A stretch of DNA of 64,000 nt from Moraxella atlantae NBRC 14588 (GCF_001591265.1 NZ_BCUL01000008.1:35516-99515), one strand, 5' to 3'; positions 1 to 8,920 are shown, counted from the stretch's first letter. Notes: a model not told the origin generated them from the sequence alone. Program-made: numbers and translations.

Positions 1-849
1 GACGCGACAGGCACGCCATCGTGGGTATTGACGTTGTTTGAAGAGCGAAAACCACACGAAATCCAAAAAATGGCGATTATCCTAGACCGCCTAAAAACCG
101 ATTTGCCCGTCGCTGCGCCCAAACGTGCCACCAACGGCGAATTTTTGCTGTATTTTGACAACAAAGCCATCACGCTTGCCCCTAAATTAGCAGGCAGCCA
201 TCCTACGACGATTGACCGCGATATGTGTCGGCAGATGGGCGAGGCGTTGGCGGTGCTGCACGCGCGGCTGCAAGACTTGACCCCTGCAGCAAATTATGGC
301 GTGGAGCTGTACCCGTGGCATCTGGTGCGTGACCGCGAAACCCAGTTTATGCCCAAAGATGAAGCCACCCTCATGCACGATATTTGGCAAGCGTATGACA
401 ATTTACCACATGATGCGTTGCCAACAGGGCTGTGTCATCTAGATATGTTTGCCGATAACACGCTATGGCAGGCAAAAGACGGCAAGCAAGTCTTAAGCGG
501 TTTGCTAGATTTTACCGAAGTGAGCGTGGAGGCGTTTGTCATGGATATCGCCATCACCATCAATGACTTTTGCACGGCATGGGGCAATGCCGAAACAGGC
601 GAGCGCGTGGCATTTGACCGCGACAAAATGCAGGCGTTTTTGGCGGGCTACCAAGCCGTGCGCCCATTGAATAATGCTGAGCAACACGCCTTGCCTGTGA
701 TGTTGGCAAAAGCGGCGGTGATTTTTTGGCTATTGCGCTTGAATGTGATTTATTACAATCGCCAACAGGGGCGCACAGGTGAGCATATCATGGTCAAAAA
801 TCCTGATTTGATGAAGCGGTTGGCAGCGTATCATTGGGCGAATGTTTGA
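1..849 (+). CDS. thrB: Homoserine kinase, type II (APH fold), 5' end outside window
   Basis: Phosphorylates homoserine in threonine synthesis. The reading frame is open from base 1, so the N-terminus lies upstream of the window. The aminoglycoside-phosphotransferase-like fold is visible: CHLDMFADN carries the catalytic HxDxxxxN loop and GLLDFTE the metal-binding Asp. It resembles the Pseudomonas-type ThrB rather than the GHMP-type enzyme of enterics. The stop codon (847-849) lies inside the terminal TTGA of the downstream mobile element, and the protein appears several residues shorter at its C-terminus than I expect for the family. The element may therefore have trimmed the last few residues; they lie beyond the catalytic motifs. 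Confidence 0.85.
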   Translation, partial: DATGTPSWVLTLFEERKPHEIQKMAIILDRLKTDLPVAAPKRATNGEFLLYFDNKAITLAPKLAGSHPTTIDRDMCRQMGEALAVLHARLQDLTPAANYGVELYPWHLVRDRETQFMPKDEATLMHDIWQAYDNLPHDALPTGLCHLDMFADNTLWQAKDGKQVLSGLLDFTEVSVEAFVMDIAITINDFCTAWGNAETGERVAFDRDKMQAFLAGYQAVRPLNNAEQHALPVMLAKAAVIFWLLRLNVIYYNRQQGRTGEHIMVKNPDLMKRLAAYHWANV

Positions 850-1104
850 CTTCCTCCCCTCCCTAAAGTGAGGGGATTCCTTCTGCAAGACGGTGAAGCC
901 CCACCGCAAACCTAAGACAATGGCAACCGCCCGTACGACACACCGTACATCTTAGGTTCTTATTTTAAGCTAATCCTACCGTTAGGATTGTCATAGACAC
1001 GAATTAGCTTAAGTGTGTGTTTGGAAACGTCTTACCAGTTAAGTTACTGCGTACTCGCAATTTAGTCTTAACTTAACTGTGGAATGTAAGACATTGAATA
1101 TAGT
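846..1104 (-). ncRNA. Putative structured transcript of MITE copy 1 (omega-RNA-like)
   Basis: Predicted RNA starting near 1104 from the internal promoter and running leftwards through the branched fold to the GTCAA terminus. If it follows the TnpB guide-RNA plan, the bases just beyond 846 (antisense to the 3' end of thrB) would be the guide. Pairing is visible in sequence; transcription is not. Confidence 0.45.
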
Positions 1105-1110
1105 GAGATG

Positions 1111-1139
1111 AGTATAGCAAAACTCATCGCATTTAACAA
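1111..1139 (-). promoter_or_regulatory. Internal promoter of MITE copy 1
   Basis: On the minus strand TTGTTA (1134-1139), a 17-bp spacer and TATACT (1111-1116) form a near-consensus sigma-70 promoter. It points toward the structured half of the element and is conserved in the other two full copies. Confidence 0.6.
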
Positions 1140-1237
1140 TTGCCTTATATCCACCGCCTGAAGTCGGTGGTTTTACGGCAACGAATGATAAATAGTTGTT
1201 TATAACGTATTGTAAAGTAACGTGATTAGGTATTCCC

Positions 1238-2134
1238 ATGTGTCAGCTACTCGGCATGAATTGTAATACCCCCACCGACATTGGCTTTAGCTTTGCAGGC
1301 TTTCGGCGGCGCGGTGGGCTGACCGATCACCACGCGGATGGCTTTGGCATCGCATTTTTTGAGCCCAGTTCTGTGGAGGGGGCTGCGGCTGGCAGCCATA
1401 TGGGTAAGGCAGGCTTGCGGTTATTTTATGACGACAAACCGAGCCACTGCTCACCGATTGCCGACTTGATCAACCATCACCCCATCAAGGCGATGAACGT
1501 CATCGCGCATATTCGCAAAGCCACCCAAGGCAAACTGTGTCTTGCCAATACCCATCCGTTTGTGCGTGAAGTGTGGGGCGAGCAATGGGCGTTTGCCCAC
1601 AATGGACAATTACAAAGCGAATTTATCGCCCGATTGCCAAACGTGAGCACACAATATCAGCCCGTGGGCAGCACCGATTCGGAGCAAGCGTTTTGCTATT
1701 TGCTCAATCGCCTCAAACAAGCCTTTGATGCCCCGCCCAATGACGCGACGTTGTTTGCGTTTTTGACCCAAATTTGTCGTGAATTGGCAGGACAAGGCTT
1801 GTTTAATTGCTTATTGTCTAACGGTCGCTGGCAGTTGGCATACGCTGGCAGTTTGTTGTTTTACTTGACCCGTCAAGCACCATTTGGGCAGGCAACGCTT
1901 GCTGATGATGACTTGTCGATTGACTTTAGCGAGGTCACCACCGACAACGACAAAGTCACCGTATTGGTCACCATTCCTTTGACCAGTAACGAAATCTGGC
2001 AACAGCTGGCAGTCGATGAATGCGTGGTTTTTGAGCAAGGCAGCAAGGTATTTGCCGACCGTCCCGACGCACCGCGCTATTTGAGCATTGATGAAGGCAT
2101 TGCTATCGCTCGCCGCGTTGGCGCAAGTGTGTAA
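1238..2134 (+). CDS. yafJ: Class II glutamine amidotransferase (YafJ family)
   Basis: Protein of 298 residues with an Ntn-hydrolase glutaminase fold. After removal of Met, Cys2 (MCQLLGMN) would be the nucleophile that frees ammonia from glutamine. DGFGIAFFE, AHIRKATQG and HPFVREVWGEQWAFAHNGQL match the class II amidotransferase core that binds glutamine. No synthetase domain is fused to it, which is usual for YafJ; its acceptor substrate is not known. The ATG at 1238 is required because it places Cys at position 2. It lies 50 bases past the MITE and 36 bases before the HDAC-family gene, with which it may be co-transcribed. Confidence 0.85.
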   Translation: MCQLLGMNCNTPTDIGFSFAGFRRRGGLTDHHADGFGIAFFEPSSVEGAAAGSHMGKAGLRLFYDDKPSHCSPIADLINHHPIKAMNVIAHIRKATQGKLCLANTHPFVREVWGEQWAFAHNGQLQSEFIARLPNVSTQYQPVGSTDSEQAFCYLLNRLKQAFDAPPNDATLFAFLTQICRELAGQGLFNCLLSNGRWQLAYAGSLLFYLTRQAPFGQATLADDDLSIDFSEVTTDNDKVTVLVTIPLTSNEIWQQLAVDECVVFEQGSKVFADRPDAPRYLSIDEGIAIARRVGASV

Positions 2135-2170
2135 GGTTAATTTTTTAGGATAAAAAAGTTAGGTTAAACC

Positions 2171-3076
2171 ATGCTCAAAGTCGCCTTTTCGCCGATTTTT
2201 GTCTATCATGTGCCCGAACGCCACCGCTTTCCTATGCAAAAATATCCACTGATGGTTGAACGACTGTTGGCAGAAGGTACGCTCAGTGAAGCCAATTTAT
2301 TTGCCCCAACGCCTGCAACTGATGATGAGATTTTGACCACCCACACCGCCGCATACTGGCACGCGCTGCAAACACAAACCCTTGATCGCAAAGCGGCACG
2401 CGCGATTGGTTTTGAGATGACCCCGCAACTGGTCGAGCGCGCGCGTTATATTAGCCATGCCAGTTACGAGTGCGCGCTGTACGCCCAGCAATACGGCGTG
2501 GCGATGAACGTGGCAGGTGGCACACACCATGCGTTTGCTGATCATGGTGAAGGCTTTTGTGTGCTCAATGATTTTGCGATCACCAGTAACTTGCTACTCA
2601 AGCGTGGGCAGGCGCGGCAGATTTTAATTGTGGATTTGGATGTCCATCAAGGCAACGGCACGGCGAGCATTTTTGCTAATGAGCCGCGCGTGTTTACCTT
2701 TAGTATGCACGGGGCAAAAAACTACCCGTTTCGCAAGCAGGTATCGGATTTGGATATCGAGCTTGCCAACGACACAGGCGATGATGAATATTTGACGATT
2801 TTGGGCGACACCCTACCCAGACTAATCAACGAGGTTAAACCCGATATGCTGTTGTATCAAGCCGCTGTTGATGTGTTGGCGACTGACAAACTGGGCAAAT
2901 TGGCATTGACGCAAACAGGCTGTTTGGCGCGTGATGAAATCGTGTTCAACCATGCCAAGCAGCACGGCATCCCCGTGGCGGTGAGTATGGGCGGTGGCTA
3001 TTCGGCAGACGTGGATGACGTGGTCGAGGCGCACTGCAACACATTTCGCTTAGCGCAGCGCTTGTATTTTTCTTAA
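2171..3076 (+). CDS. Histone deacetylase family protein (AcuC/acetylpolyamine amidohydrolase type)
   Basis: Protein of 301 residues of the arginase/deacetylase superfamily. GGTHHAF holds the catalytic His pair, IVDLDVHQGNGTA the zinc-binding Asp and His, and SMGGGYS the C-terminal glycine loop. Bacterial members remove acetyl groups from lysines, polyamines or other small amines; the substrate cannot be told from sequence. It follows the yafJ-like gene by 36 bases in the same direction and ends just before MITE copy 2. Confidence 0.85.
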   Translation: MLKVAFSPIFVYHVPERHRFPMQKYPLMVERLLAEGTLSEANLFAPTPATDDEILTTHTAAYWHALQTQTLDRKAARAIGFEMTPQLVERARYISHASYECALYAQQYGVAMNVAGGTHHAFADHGEGFCVLNDFAITSNLLLKRGQARQILIVDLDVHQGNGTASIFANEPRVFTFSMHGAKNYPFRKQVSDLDIELANDTGDDEYLTILGDTLPRLINEVKPDMLLYQAAVDVLATDKLGKLALTQTGCLARDEIVFNHAKQHGIPVAVSMGGGYSADVDDVVEAHCNTFRLAQRLYFS

Positions 3077-3093
3077 GCCAACTATTTTTGCAA

Positions 3094-3352
3094 TTGACTT
3101 CCTCCCCTCCCTAAAGTGAGGGGATTCCTTCTGCAAGACGGTGAAGCCCCACCGCAAACCTAAGACAATGGCAACCGCCCGTACGACACACCGTACATCT
3201 TAGGTTCTTATTTCAAGCTAATCCTACCGTTAGGATTGTCTTAGACACGAATTAGCTTAAGTGTGTGTTTGGAAACGTCTTACCAGTTAAGTTACTGCGT
3301 ACTCGCAATTTAGTCTTAACTTAACTGTGGAATGTAAGACATTGAATATAGT
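3094..3352 (-). ncRNA. Putative structured transcript of MITE copy 2
   Basis: Same predicted fold as copy 1. Readthrough past 3094 would be antisense to the 3' end of the HDAC-family gene. Inferred from promoter and pairing only. Confidence 0.4.
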
Positions 3353-3358
3353 GAGATG

Positions 3359-3387
3359 AGTATAGCAAATCTTATAGAGTTAAGCAA
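3359..3387 (-). promoter_or_regulatory. Internal promoter of MITE copy 2
   Basis: TTGCTT (3382-3387), 17-bp spacer, TATACT (3359-3364) on the minus strand. The spacer sequence differs from copy 1 but its length and the -10 are kept, which argues for selection or recent function. Confidence 0.55.
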
Positions 3388-3561
3388 TTGCCTTATATCC
3401 ACCGCCTAAAGGCGGTGGTTTTACGGCAACGAATGATAAAAATTGGGTAGTGGTTTGGGCTATATTATTTCCCAAGCATTAGACCAAAGGACTAGCGTTT
3501 TTTGGACTGATGCTAAGCTTGGTTTTCATCAGACTATCCTTTTTAACGAAAATTCAACCGC

Positions 3562-3942
3562 TTAGCGATTTGCCCACCAGTCATAACACGCTAAGCCCAA
3601 CGCCGTGCAAATCAGCGAACCGCCCACATGCACGGCAATGCCCGTCAGAGCCGCCATAAGCCGCGTACGCTGCAACAAATCTAACATCTCAAGCGAAAAC
3701 GTGGAAAATGTCGTCAATGCGCCACAAAATCCTGTCACCAATAGCAATTTGATATTCGGGCTAAGTGTGCTGTTGGCAAGCCATGCGGTGGCTAAGCCGA
3801 TGATAAACGCGCCTAATAAGTTTGCTGTCAGCGTACCAAGTGGCAGGCTGACGAACAGCGGATTGAGCCATTGACCAATGCCCCAACGCAGCCACGCGCC
3901 AAGCACTGCACCAACAGCAATAGCAAGTAGCGAATACGGCAA
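3562..3942 (-). CDS. crcB: Fluoride ion channel CrcB/Fluc
   Basis: Small inner-membrane protein of 126 residues with four predicted helices, the size of Fluc fluoride exporters. Visible family motifs are GAVLGAWLRW near the N-terminus, GTLTANLLGAF (conserved Asn) and GFCGALTTFSTF, which carries the pore Phe/Thr stretch. Active as a dual-topology dimer. The only plausible start is TTG at 3942-3940, directly after the TAA of the upstream aminotransferase gene, so translation is probably coupled. I saw no fluoride riboswitch before the operon. Confidence 0.9.
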   Translation of the reverse strand: MPYSLLAIAVGAVLGAWLRWGIGQWLNPLFVSLPLGTLTANLLGAFIIGLATAWLANSTLSPNIKLLLVTGFCGALTTFSTFSLEMLDLLQRTRLMAALTGIAVHVGGSLICTALGLACYDWWANR

Positions 3943-5094
3943 TTAGCCCTCTGCCAAAACGTTTTGTAAGCCTTGTTGAAAGTGTTGCACCGTGCGATCG
4001 ATATCGGTCAGCTTATCAAGCCCAAACAACCCAACGCGGAAGGTCTTAAAGCTGTCAGGTTCACCGATTTTTAGCGGTACACCACTGGCGATTTGTAGCC
4101 CATGTTTGGCAAATGCCGCGCCGCTTTTGATGTCGTCACGGTCGGTATACACCACCACCACACCCGGTGCTTGGTAGCCTTCTGCCGCCACACTAGCAAA
4201 GCCGTGACGGCTGAGCAAATTGCGGATCTTTTGCCCCAGTTGCCATTGTGCGTCGTTGAGCGTAGCAAGTCCCACAGTTTTGGCTTCGGCGATGGTATCG
4301 CGGAACTGGCGTAGCCCATCGGTCGGCATGGTGGCAAAGTAGGCATGTCCGCCGTTTTCATAGGCGCGCATGATATTTAGCCATTGTTTTAAATCCAACC
4401 CAAAACTGGTTGATTCACTGGCATCCACGCGTGCTACCGCCGTTTGGTTCATCATCACAAGCCCCGCGCATGGCGTGCTTGCCCAGCCCTTTTGCGGGGC
4501 AGAAATCAGCACATCAATGCCAAGCGTCTGCATATCAAGCCACACGCAACCTGAGGCAATACAATCAATCACCAACAAGCCACCAACGCTGTGTACCGCG
4601 TCACTCAACGCTTTGATGTAGTCATCGGGCAAGATAATGCCTGCCGCCGTCTCGACATGCGGCGCAAAGACCACCGCAGGTTTGTGTTCATAAATCGCCG
4701 CCACCGCCGTGTCAATATCAACAGGCGCGTAGGCTTGATTGGGTGTGTGGTCATCGGCGGCATGGGCAGTCAAGACACGCGCATGGGGCGTGATGCGTGC
4801 TTTATCGATGATTTGCGTCCAGCGATAGCTAAACCAACCGTTGCGGATAATCAACACGTCTTTGTCGGTCGCCAACTGCCGCGCCACCGCTTCCATCGCG
4901 TATGTGCCTGTCCCTGGGATGATTGCCACTGCATCAGCGTGATACACGGCTTTAAGATCGGCAGACAAATCACGCATGACTTGTTGAAACTGCTGTGACA
5001 TGTGGTTCAATGCGCGGTCGGTATACACCACCGAAAACTCAAGCAAGCCATCAGGGTCAATGTGGGGGTTTAAGTCGGGGCGTAGGGCAGGCAT
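3943..5094 (-). CDS. PLP-dependent class V aminotransferase (serine/alanine-glyoxylate type)
   Basis: Protein of 383 residues, fold-type I aminotransferase. ISAPQKGWAS carries the PLP-binding Lys (about residue 202), VIDCIAS the Asp that contacts the pyridine nitrogen, and PGTGTYAME the phosphate-binding region. The family transfers amino groups between serine or alanine and glyoxylate or a related keto acid; the exact donor is uncertain. ATG at 5094 is chosen because AAGGAC lies just upstream; a longer reading to 5136 lacks such a site. It is followed without a gap by crcB, apparently a two-gene operon. Confidence 0.8.
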   Translation of the reverse strand: MPALRPDLNPHIDPDGLLEFSVVYTDRALNHMSQQFQQVMRDLSADLKAVYHADAVAIIPGTGTYAMEAVARQLATDKDVLIIRNGWFSYRWTQIIDKARITPHARVLTAHAADDHTPNQAYAPVDIDTAVAAIYEHKPAVVFAPHVETAAGIILPDDYIKALSDAVHSVGGLLVIDCIASGCVWLDMQTLGIDVLISAPQKGWASTPCAGLVMMNQTAVARVDASESTSFGLDLKQWLNIMRAYENGGHAYFATMPTDGLRQFRDTIAEAKTVGLATLNDAQWQLGQKIRNLLSRHGFASVAAEGYQAPGVVVVYTDRDDIKSGAAFAKHGLQIASGVPLKIGEPDSFKTFRVGLFGLDKLTDIDRTVQHFQQGLQNVLAEG

Positions 5095-5263
5095 GGTAAG
5101 TCCTTTTTTTGTGTTATTAAAAAAATTTTGTGTCATTAAAACACGTTCAAAAATTGCGTATGGTTACAACCAATCAAATGCTCAGCCAGTTTAGCAAAAA
5201 TCGTATTTTGATGGCAAAACGTTTTTTAGCCGCCAAAGTTCAGTCTTTAAACCCATCATCAAC

Positions 5264-5962
5264 CTAAAAAGCTGGCAGCAAATTTGCCTGTAAAATCCGC
5301 CAACTCATCGGGTCAGTCACCGTTTGCCAAAACAGCGCAAACGGCGGCGCAAACACCACCAGCACCGCCAATAGCGCGTACAGTCCAACATACCAACGCG
5401 CGCGCTTGCGCTCAAACACCTTAAATGCCGTGCCAAACGATTTTTTTAAGCGTAGCCCAAACACATTCACACTATACAGCTCATCAAGCAGCAGATGAAT
5501 CAACGCGCCACACCACAAAAACGCGCCCAAAAACCAACTCACCACCACGCCGTTTTTTAAGCCAAAAAAACTAACATACACCAGCCCCAACGCCAGCACC
5601 GCCATATACGGCAGTGAATGCACCATCCCGCGGTGCATCGTCAAGCGTGAAAACGTCGCCAACACGCCATAGCGCATGATGGCATACACCAACAGCCCCA
5701 GCGCGCACAGCGATAACAAAGACAGCCTTGGCGACCAATAAATCACCAACCCAAACGCCACCAAAATTGACAGCAGGCTAAACCCGACCCGCGCAGGCAG
5801 CGAATGGTCAAGGTCAATATCAGGCAGCAGTCCGCCCACCGTACCCGTGACCGCGCACAACACAAACTCCGTGCCGCTGACCATGCCTGCTTTATAAATC
5901 ACCAAGCTTGCCGCCGCGCTTGCCACACATGCCACCGTGAAATGGGTATGAAAATTTGCCAT
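5264..5962 (-). CDS. YdjM-like membrane-bound metal-dependent hydrolase (DUF457)
   Basis: Integral membrane protein of 232 residues with about five or six hydrophobic segments. The N-terminal NFHTHFTVA and the GGLLPDIDLDHSLP segment hold the His and Asp residues typical of DUF457. HRGMVHSLPY and LLLDELYSV are the later conserved blocks. Members are loosely described as inner-membrane hydrolases; the substrate is unknown. The start at 5962 follows AAGGAT; an upstream extension of 44 codons is open but has no ribosome site. It stands alone between the aminotransferase and the divergent nucleotidase gene. Confidence 0.75.
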   Translation of the reverse strand: MANFHTHFTVACVASAAASLVIYKAGMVSGTEFVLCAVTGTVGGLLPDIDLDHSLPARVGFSLLSILVAFGLVIYWSPRLSLLSLCALGLLVYAIMRYGVLATFSRLTMHRGMVHSLPYMAVLALGLVYVSFFGLKNGVVVSWFLGAFLWCGALIHLLLDELYSVNVFGLRLKKSFGTAFKVFERKRARWYVGLYALLAVLVVFAPPFALFWQTVTDPMSWRILQANLLPAF

Positions 5963-6227
5963 CGTCTGATCCTTATATTTGCTTGGCATTATAAAGGTTA
6001 TCGGCAAATCACCGCAAAGCGATTGGCGCGATATATAGCCAAAGACGGTGCAAAATTTTTTGCCCAAACGCACCTGACGGCTTGCTTTTGTCACGTTACG
6101 GTAACATGGTTACGCTAATCTTACGCCGCGTGGCTGGTGTTTGGCGCAATGGTGGAGCAAAAACCATGCCATTTACCAATAAGCCAACTTTTGTTTATAA
6201 AAAATATTTGCCAAAACAGGAAAAACC

Positions 6228-8378
6228 ATGAACCTAAACGTAACAATCAATCGTCCGAACACCTTGCGACGTGCCGTACGCCATGCCTTGCACATCGGTA
6301 TGCCAAGCCTACTACTTGCCGTCGGGCTGACCGCGTGTAACGATGACGACAACGAAACCAAAATCGTTGCCGTGCAACCTGCCGACAACGCCAACGCAGG
6401 CAACAATAACACCAACACGGGTAACAACAACGGCAATACCAACACCACACCTGCCAACACCAGCCTAAACTTAGCCCTACTAGAAACCACCGACCTACAC
6501 ACCAACATCTTAAGCTACGACTACTACAAACTGGCAGAAGACAAATCACTGGGGCTTGAGCGCACTGCCACCTTAATCAAACAAGCGCGCCAAGACTACC
6601 CCAACAACGTGCTGCTTGACGATGGCGACACCATTCAAGGCACCGCACTTGCGGACTATCAAGCCGTCATCAACCCCGTCAAATGCGACGAAACGCTGGC
6701 GATTTATAAAGTCATGAATGACTTAAAATTTGACGCAGGCACGATTGGCAACCATGAATTTAACTACGGCTTAAACTTTCTTAACCAAGTCACAGGCAGC
6801 CAATTTAACGTCGATGGCGTGACCAACCGCGCCCAGCCTTGCCAAGGCCCTAACTTCCCATTGGTGCTGTCAAACGTATGGAGCGTCAAGAGCGGACAGC
6901 CGCTATTTAAGCCCTACCAAATCATCACCAAAACCTTCACCGCGACCAAACCTGACGGCAGCCAAGTGCAAGTGCCCATCAAAATCGGCGTGATTGGCTT
7001 TACCACCCCTGGCATCATGACATGGGACAAAAATTGGCTAGAAGGCAAAGTCACCACCCAAGGTGCCAAAGAAATGGCAGAAAAATACGTGCCACAAATG
7101 CGCAAAGAAGGTGCAGATATCGTCGTTGCCCTGTCACACGGCGGGCTTGATACCTCAAGCTACAGCCCAACCATGGAAAATGCCAGCTACTACATTGCAC
7201 AAGTACCAGGTATTGACGCGCTGTTCATGGGGCATTCACACCAATCATTCCCCGATAAAAACAGCACCAACCCAAACTGGAACGCAGCAGGCGTGGATAA
7301 AGAAAAAGGCACCATCCATGGCGTGCCTGCGACCATGGCAAACCAATGGGGCAGAAGCCTAGGCGTAATCAAACTCAACTTGGTTTATGATGGGCAAAAA
7401 TGGAACGTCAAAAAAGACGCGACCGAAGTTGAGCTACGCAACATTCAAAACGCTGACAAAACTTACGTCGCCGCTGATCCACAAGTCAGCAAACTGGTTG
7501 CCGATGCTCACCAAGCCACCATTAACTACGTCAAAACCCCGATTGGCACCACCAACTTCCCGATGACCAGCTACTTTGCTGACGTGGGCGACGTATCAGC
7601 CATTCAAATCGTCAATCAGGCGCAAGCCAGCTACGTTGCCGACTACATCAACGCCAACTTGCCGCAGTACAAAGGCGTACCTGTACTGTCAGTGAGCGCA
7701 CCATTTAAGAGCGGCTACGCTGGCGCGAATGACTTCACCGATGTTGCCCAAGGCAACGTTGCCATCAATAACGCCGCCGACTTGTACCTATACCCCAACA
7801 CCGTATCAGCGGTCATGGTCACAGGCAGCGACATCAAAAAATGGCTAGAAAACGCCGCCAAACGCTTCAACAAAATCGACCCAAACAAAAAAGATACTCA
7901 ATATCTGACCAGCACCTTCCCAGGTTACAACTTCGATATCTTTACCACCCCTGACGTGCATTATGAAATTGATGTCACCCAACCTGTGGGCAGTCGTATC
8001 AAAAACCTGACCTACCAAGGTCAGCCCATGGCAGATACCGCCCAATTCATCATCGCAACCAACAACTACCGCGCTTCTGGCTTAAGCAAATACGCAGGCA
8101 TTGCCGATGGCAAAACCATTTATTCTGCGCCAGATGCCAACCGCGACGTATTGATTGACTACATCAAAGCTGTCAAAAACCTCACCCGTGCCCAAAACGG
8201 CAGCGCGCGTAGCTGGCAGTTCACCAAAGTGATGACCCAAGGCCCTGTGTTGTTCAAATCTGCACCGAACAAAATCGAGCTTGCCAAAGCTGCTGGCATC
8301 AACAACGTCATACAGCTCAACAATGACGACGGACAAGGCAAGGGGTTAGCCGATTATCAAATCGACTTGAGCAAATAA
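6228..8378 (+). CDS. cpdB: 2',3'-cyclic-nucleotide 2'-phosphodiesterase/3'-nucleotidase, lipoprotein form
   Basis: Protein of 716 residues of the CpdB/5'-nucleotidase superfamily; it hydrolyses 2',3'-cyclic nucleotides and 3'-nucleotides outside the cytoplasm. The metallophosphatase domain is marked by TTDLHTN, DDGDTIQG, IGNHEFNYG, ALSHGG and MGHSHQSFP. The C-terminal nucleotidase domain starts near residue 420. The leader ends in VGLTAC, a lipobox, so the mature protein should be a lipoprotein; E. coli CpdB is a soluble periplasmic protein. An Asn/Thr-rich linker of about 30 residues follows the Cys. A strong terminator lies directly after it. Confidence 0.85.
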   Translation: MNLNVTINRPNTLRRAVRHALHIGMPSLLLAVGLTACNDDDNETKIVAVQPADNANAGNNNTNTGNNNGNTNTTPANTSLNLALLETTDLHTNILSYDYYKLAEDKSLGLERTATLIKQARQDYPNNVLLDDGDTIQGTALADYQAVINPVKCDETLAIYKVMNDLKFDAGTIGNHEFNYGLNFLNQVTGSQFNVDGVTNRAQPCQGPNFPLVLSNVWSVKSGQPLFKPYQIITKTFTATKPDGSQVQVPIKIGVIGFTTPGIMTWDKNWLEGKVTTQGAKEMAEKYVPQMRKEGADIVVALSHGGLDTSSYSPTMENASYYIAQVPGIDALFMGHSHQSFPDKNSTNPNWNAAGVDKEKGTIHGVPATMANQWGRSLGVIKLNLVYDGQKWNVKKDATEVELRNIQNADKTYVAADPQVSKLVADAHQATINYVKTPIGTTNFPMTSYFADVGDVSAIQIVNQAQASYVADYINANLPQYKGVPVLSVSAPFKSGYAGANDFTDVAQGNVAINNAADLYLYPNTVSAVMVTGSDIKKWLENAAKRFNKIDPNKKDTQYLTSTFPGYNFDIFTTPDVHYEIDVTQPVGSRIKNLTYQGQPMADTAQFIIATNNYRASGLSKYAGIADGKTIYSAPDANRDVLIDYIKAVKNLTRAQNGSARSWQFTKVMTQGPVLFKSAPNKIELAKAAGINNVIQLNNDDGQGKGLADYQIDLSK

Positions 8379-8395
8379 ATTTTAGCTACACATCA

Positions 8396-8427
8396 AAAAA
8401 TCCCTCACGCCAGCGTGGGGGATTTTT
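8396..8427 (+). terminator. Rho-independent terminator after cpdB
   Basis: TCCCTCACGC (8401-8410) pairs with GCGTGGGGGA across a two-base loop, followed by TTTTT. Confidence 0.8.
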
Positions 8428-8453
8428 GTTGAAACCGTACTTTGGTTGATGAC

Positions 8454-8489
8454 AAAAAAAATCGCCCATCTCAACAGACGGGCGATTTT
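8454..8489 (-). terminator. Terminator of the tRNA-Ala/tRNA-Glu unit
   Basis: AAATCGCCC/GGGCGATTT stem; on the minus strand it ends in a run of T (the A-run at 8454-8460), right after tRNA-Glu. Confidence 0.7.
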
Positions 8490-8497
8490 GGAATAAG

Positions 8498-8573
8498 TGG
8501 CGTCCCCACGGGGATTCGAACCCCGGTTACCGCCGTGAAAGGGCGATGTCCTAGGCCTCTAGACGATGGGGAC
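8498..8573 (-). tRNA. tRNA-Glu (anticodon TTC)
   Basis: On the minus strand a 7-bp acceptor GTCCCCA/TGGGGAC, anticodon loop TTTCACG, TTCGAAT T-loop and encoded CCA. Transcribed after tRNA-Ala in the same unit. Confidence 0.97.
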
Positions 8574-8658
8574 GCAATGCAAGTAGTCAATTTTTAAGCG
8601 TATAAGTATCGCTGAGCGAGATTACAGCTTAAAAACTACTTTGAGAGGATCTAAGATT

Positions 8659-8734
8659 TGGTGGAGCTAAGCGGAGTCGAACCGCTGACCCCTACAATGC
8701 CATTGTAGTGCTCTACCAACTGAGCTATAGCCCC
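8659..8734 (-). tRNA. tRNA-Ala (anticodon GGC)
   Basis: On the minus strand GGGGCTA/TAGCTCC acceptor stem, anticodon stem CTACA/TGTAG around GGC, and encoded CCA. It lies 85 bases upstream of tRNA-Glu. Confidence 0.97.
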
Positions 8735-8920
8735 AAAATTTGGGAGTGTTTGGGATCATGCGGTATGCTACCCAACACCATCTTAAATCCATTGCCTAAG
8801 AGTGCGCGTATTTTATGGAATCGTGCTTGGCTTGTCAAGCATAAATCGAAAAAAATTATCGATTATAATTATGCGGCGGTTTTAGCAAGTTTTTTAGCGT
8901 GTTGTGGGCGCTTAAAATAG

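Larger units (their letters stand above)
846..1187 (-). mobile_element. Solo IS200/IS605-type MITE, copy 1 (omega-RNA-like)
   Basis: Non-coding element of about 342 bp, repeated almost unchanged at 3094 and 16574. Read on the minus strand, the left end has a hairpin (CCACCG...CGGTGG) followed by ATATAAGG. The right end has a CCCCTC...GAGGGG hairpin and finishes GGAGGAAGTCAA. TCAA is the right cleavage site known for IS608-type transposons. The left end is preceded by TTTAT (1188-1192 as ATAAA on the plus strand), constant in all copies and probably the target/TAM. No transposase is encoded. A 9-bp stem (909-917 with 950-958) encloses two hairpins (922-931 and 933-948), followed by stem 891-895/902-906, giving a branched RNA-like fold. 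The omega-RNA interpretation is inference. Confidence 0.75.
3094..3435 (-). mobile_element. Solo IS200/IS605-type MITE, copy 2
   Basis: Second full copy, same orientation as copy 1. It starts at TTGA (3094-3097) and ends before ATAAA (3436-3440). The left-end hairpin is CCACCGCC...GGCGGTGG and lies next to TTATATCC. Differences from copy 1 cluster in the left-end loop and between promoter and hairpin (near 3369-3385). The branched right-hand structure is unchanged apart from a loop base. It sits between the HDAC-family gene and the convergent crcB gene. Confidence 0.75.

Noticed and set aside
1039..1239. Small frame inside the MITE, shared by copies 1 and 3
   Set aside because: Broken in copy 2, and overlaps the hairpin and promoter; better explained by the element's RNA-like structure.
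5095..5263. Fluoride riboswitch for the operon that ends in crcB
   Set aside because: No recognisable crcB-motif pairing before the aminotransferase start.
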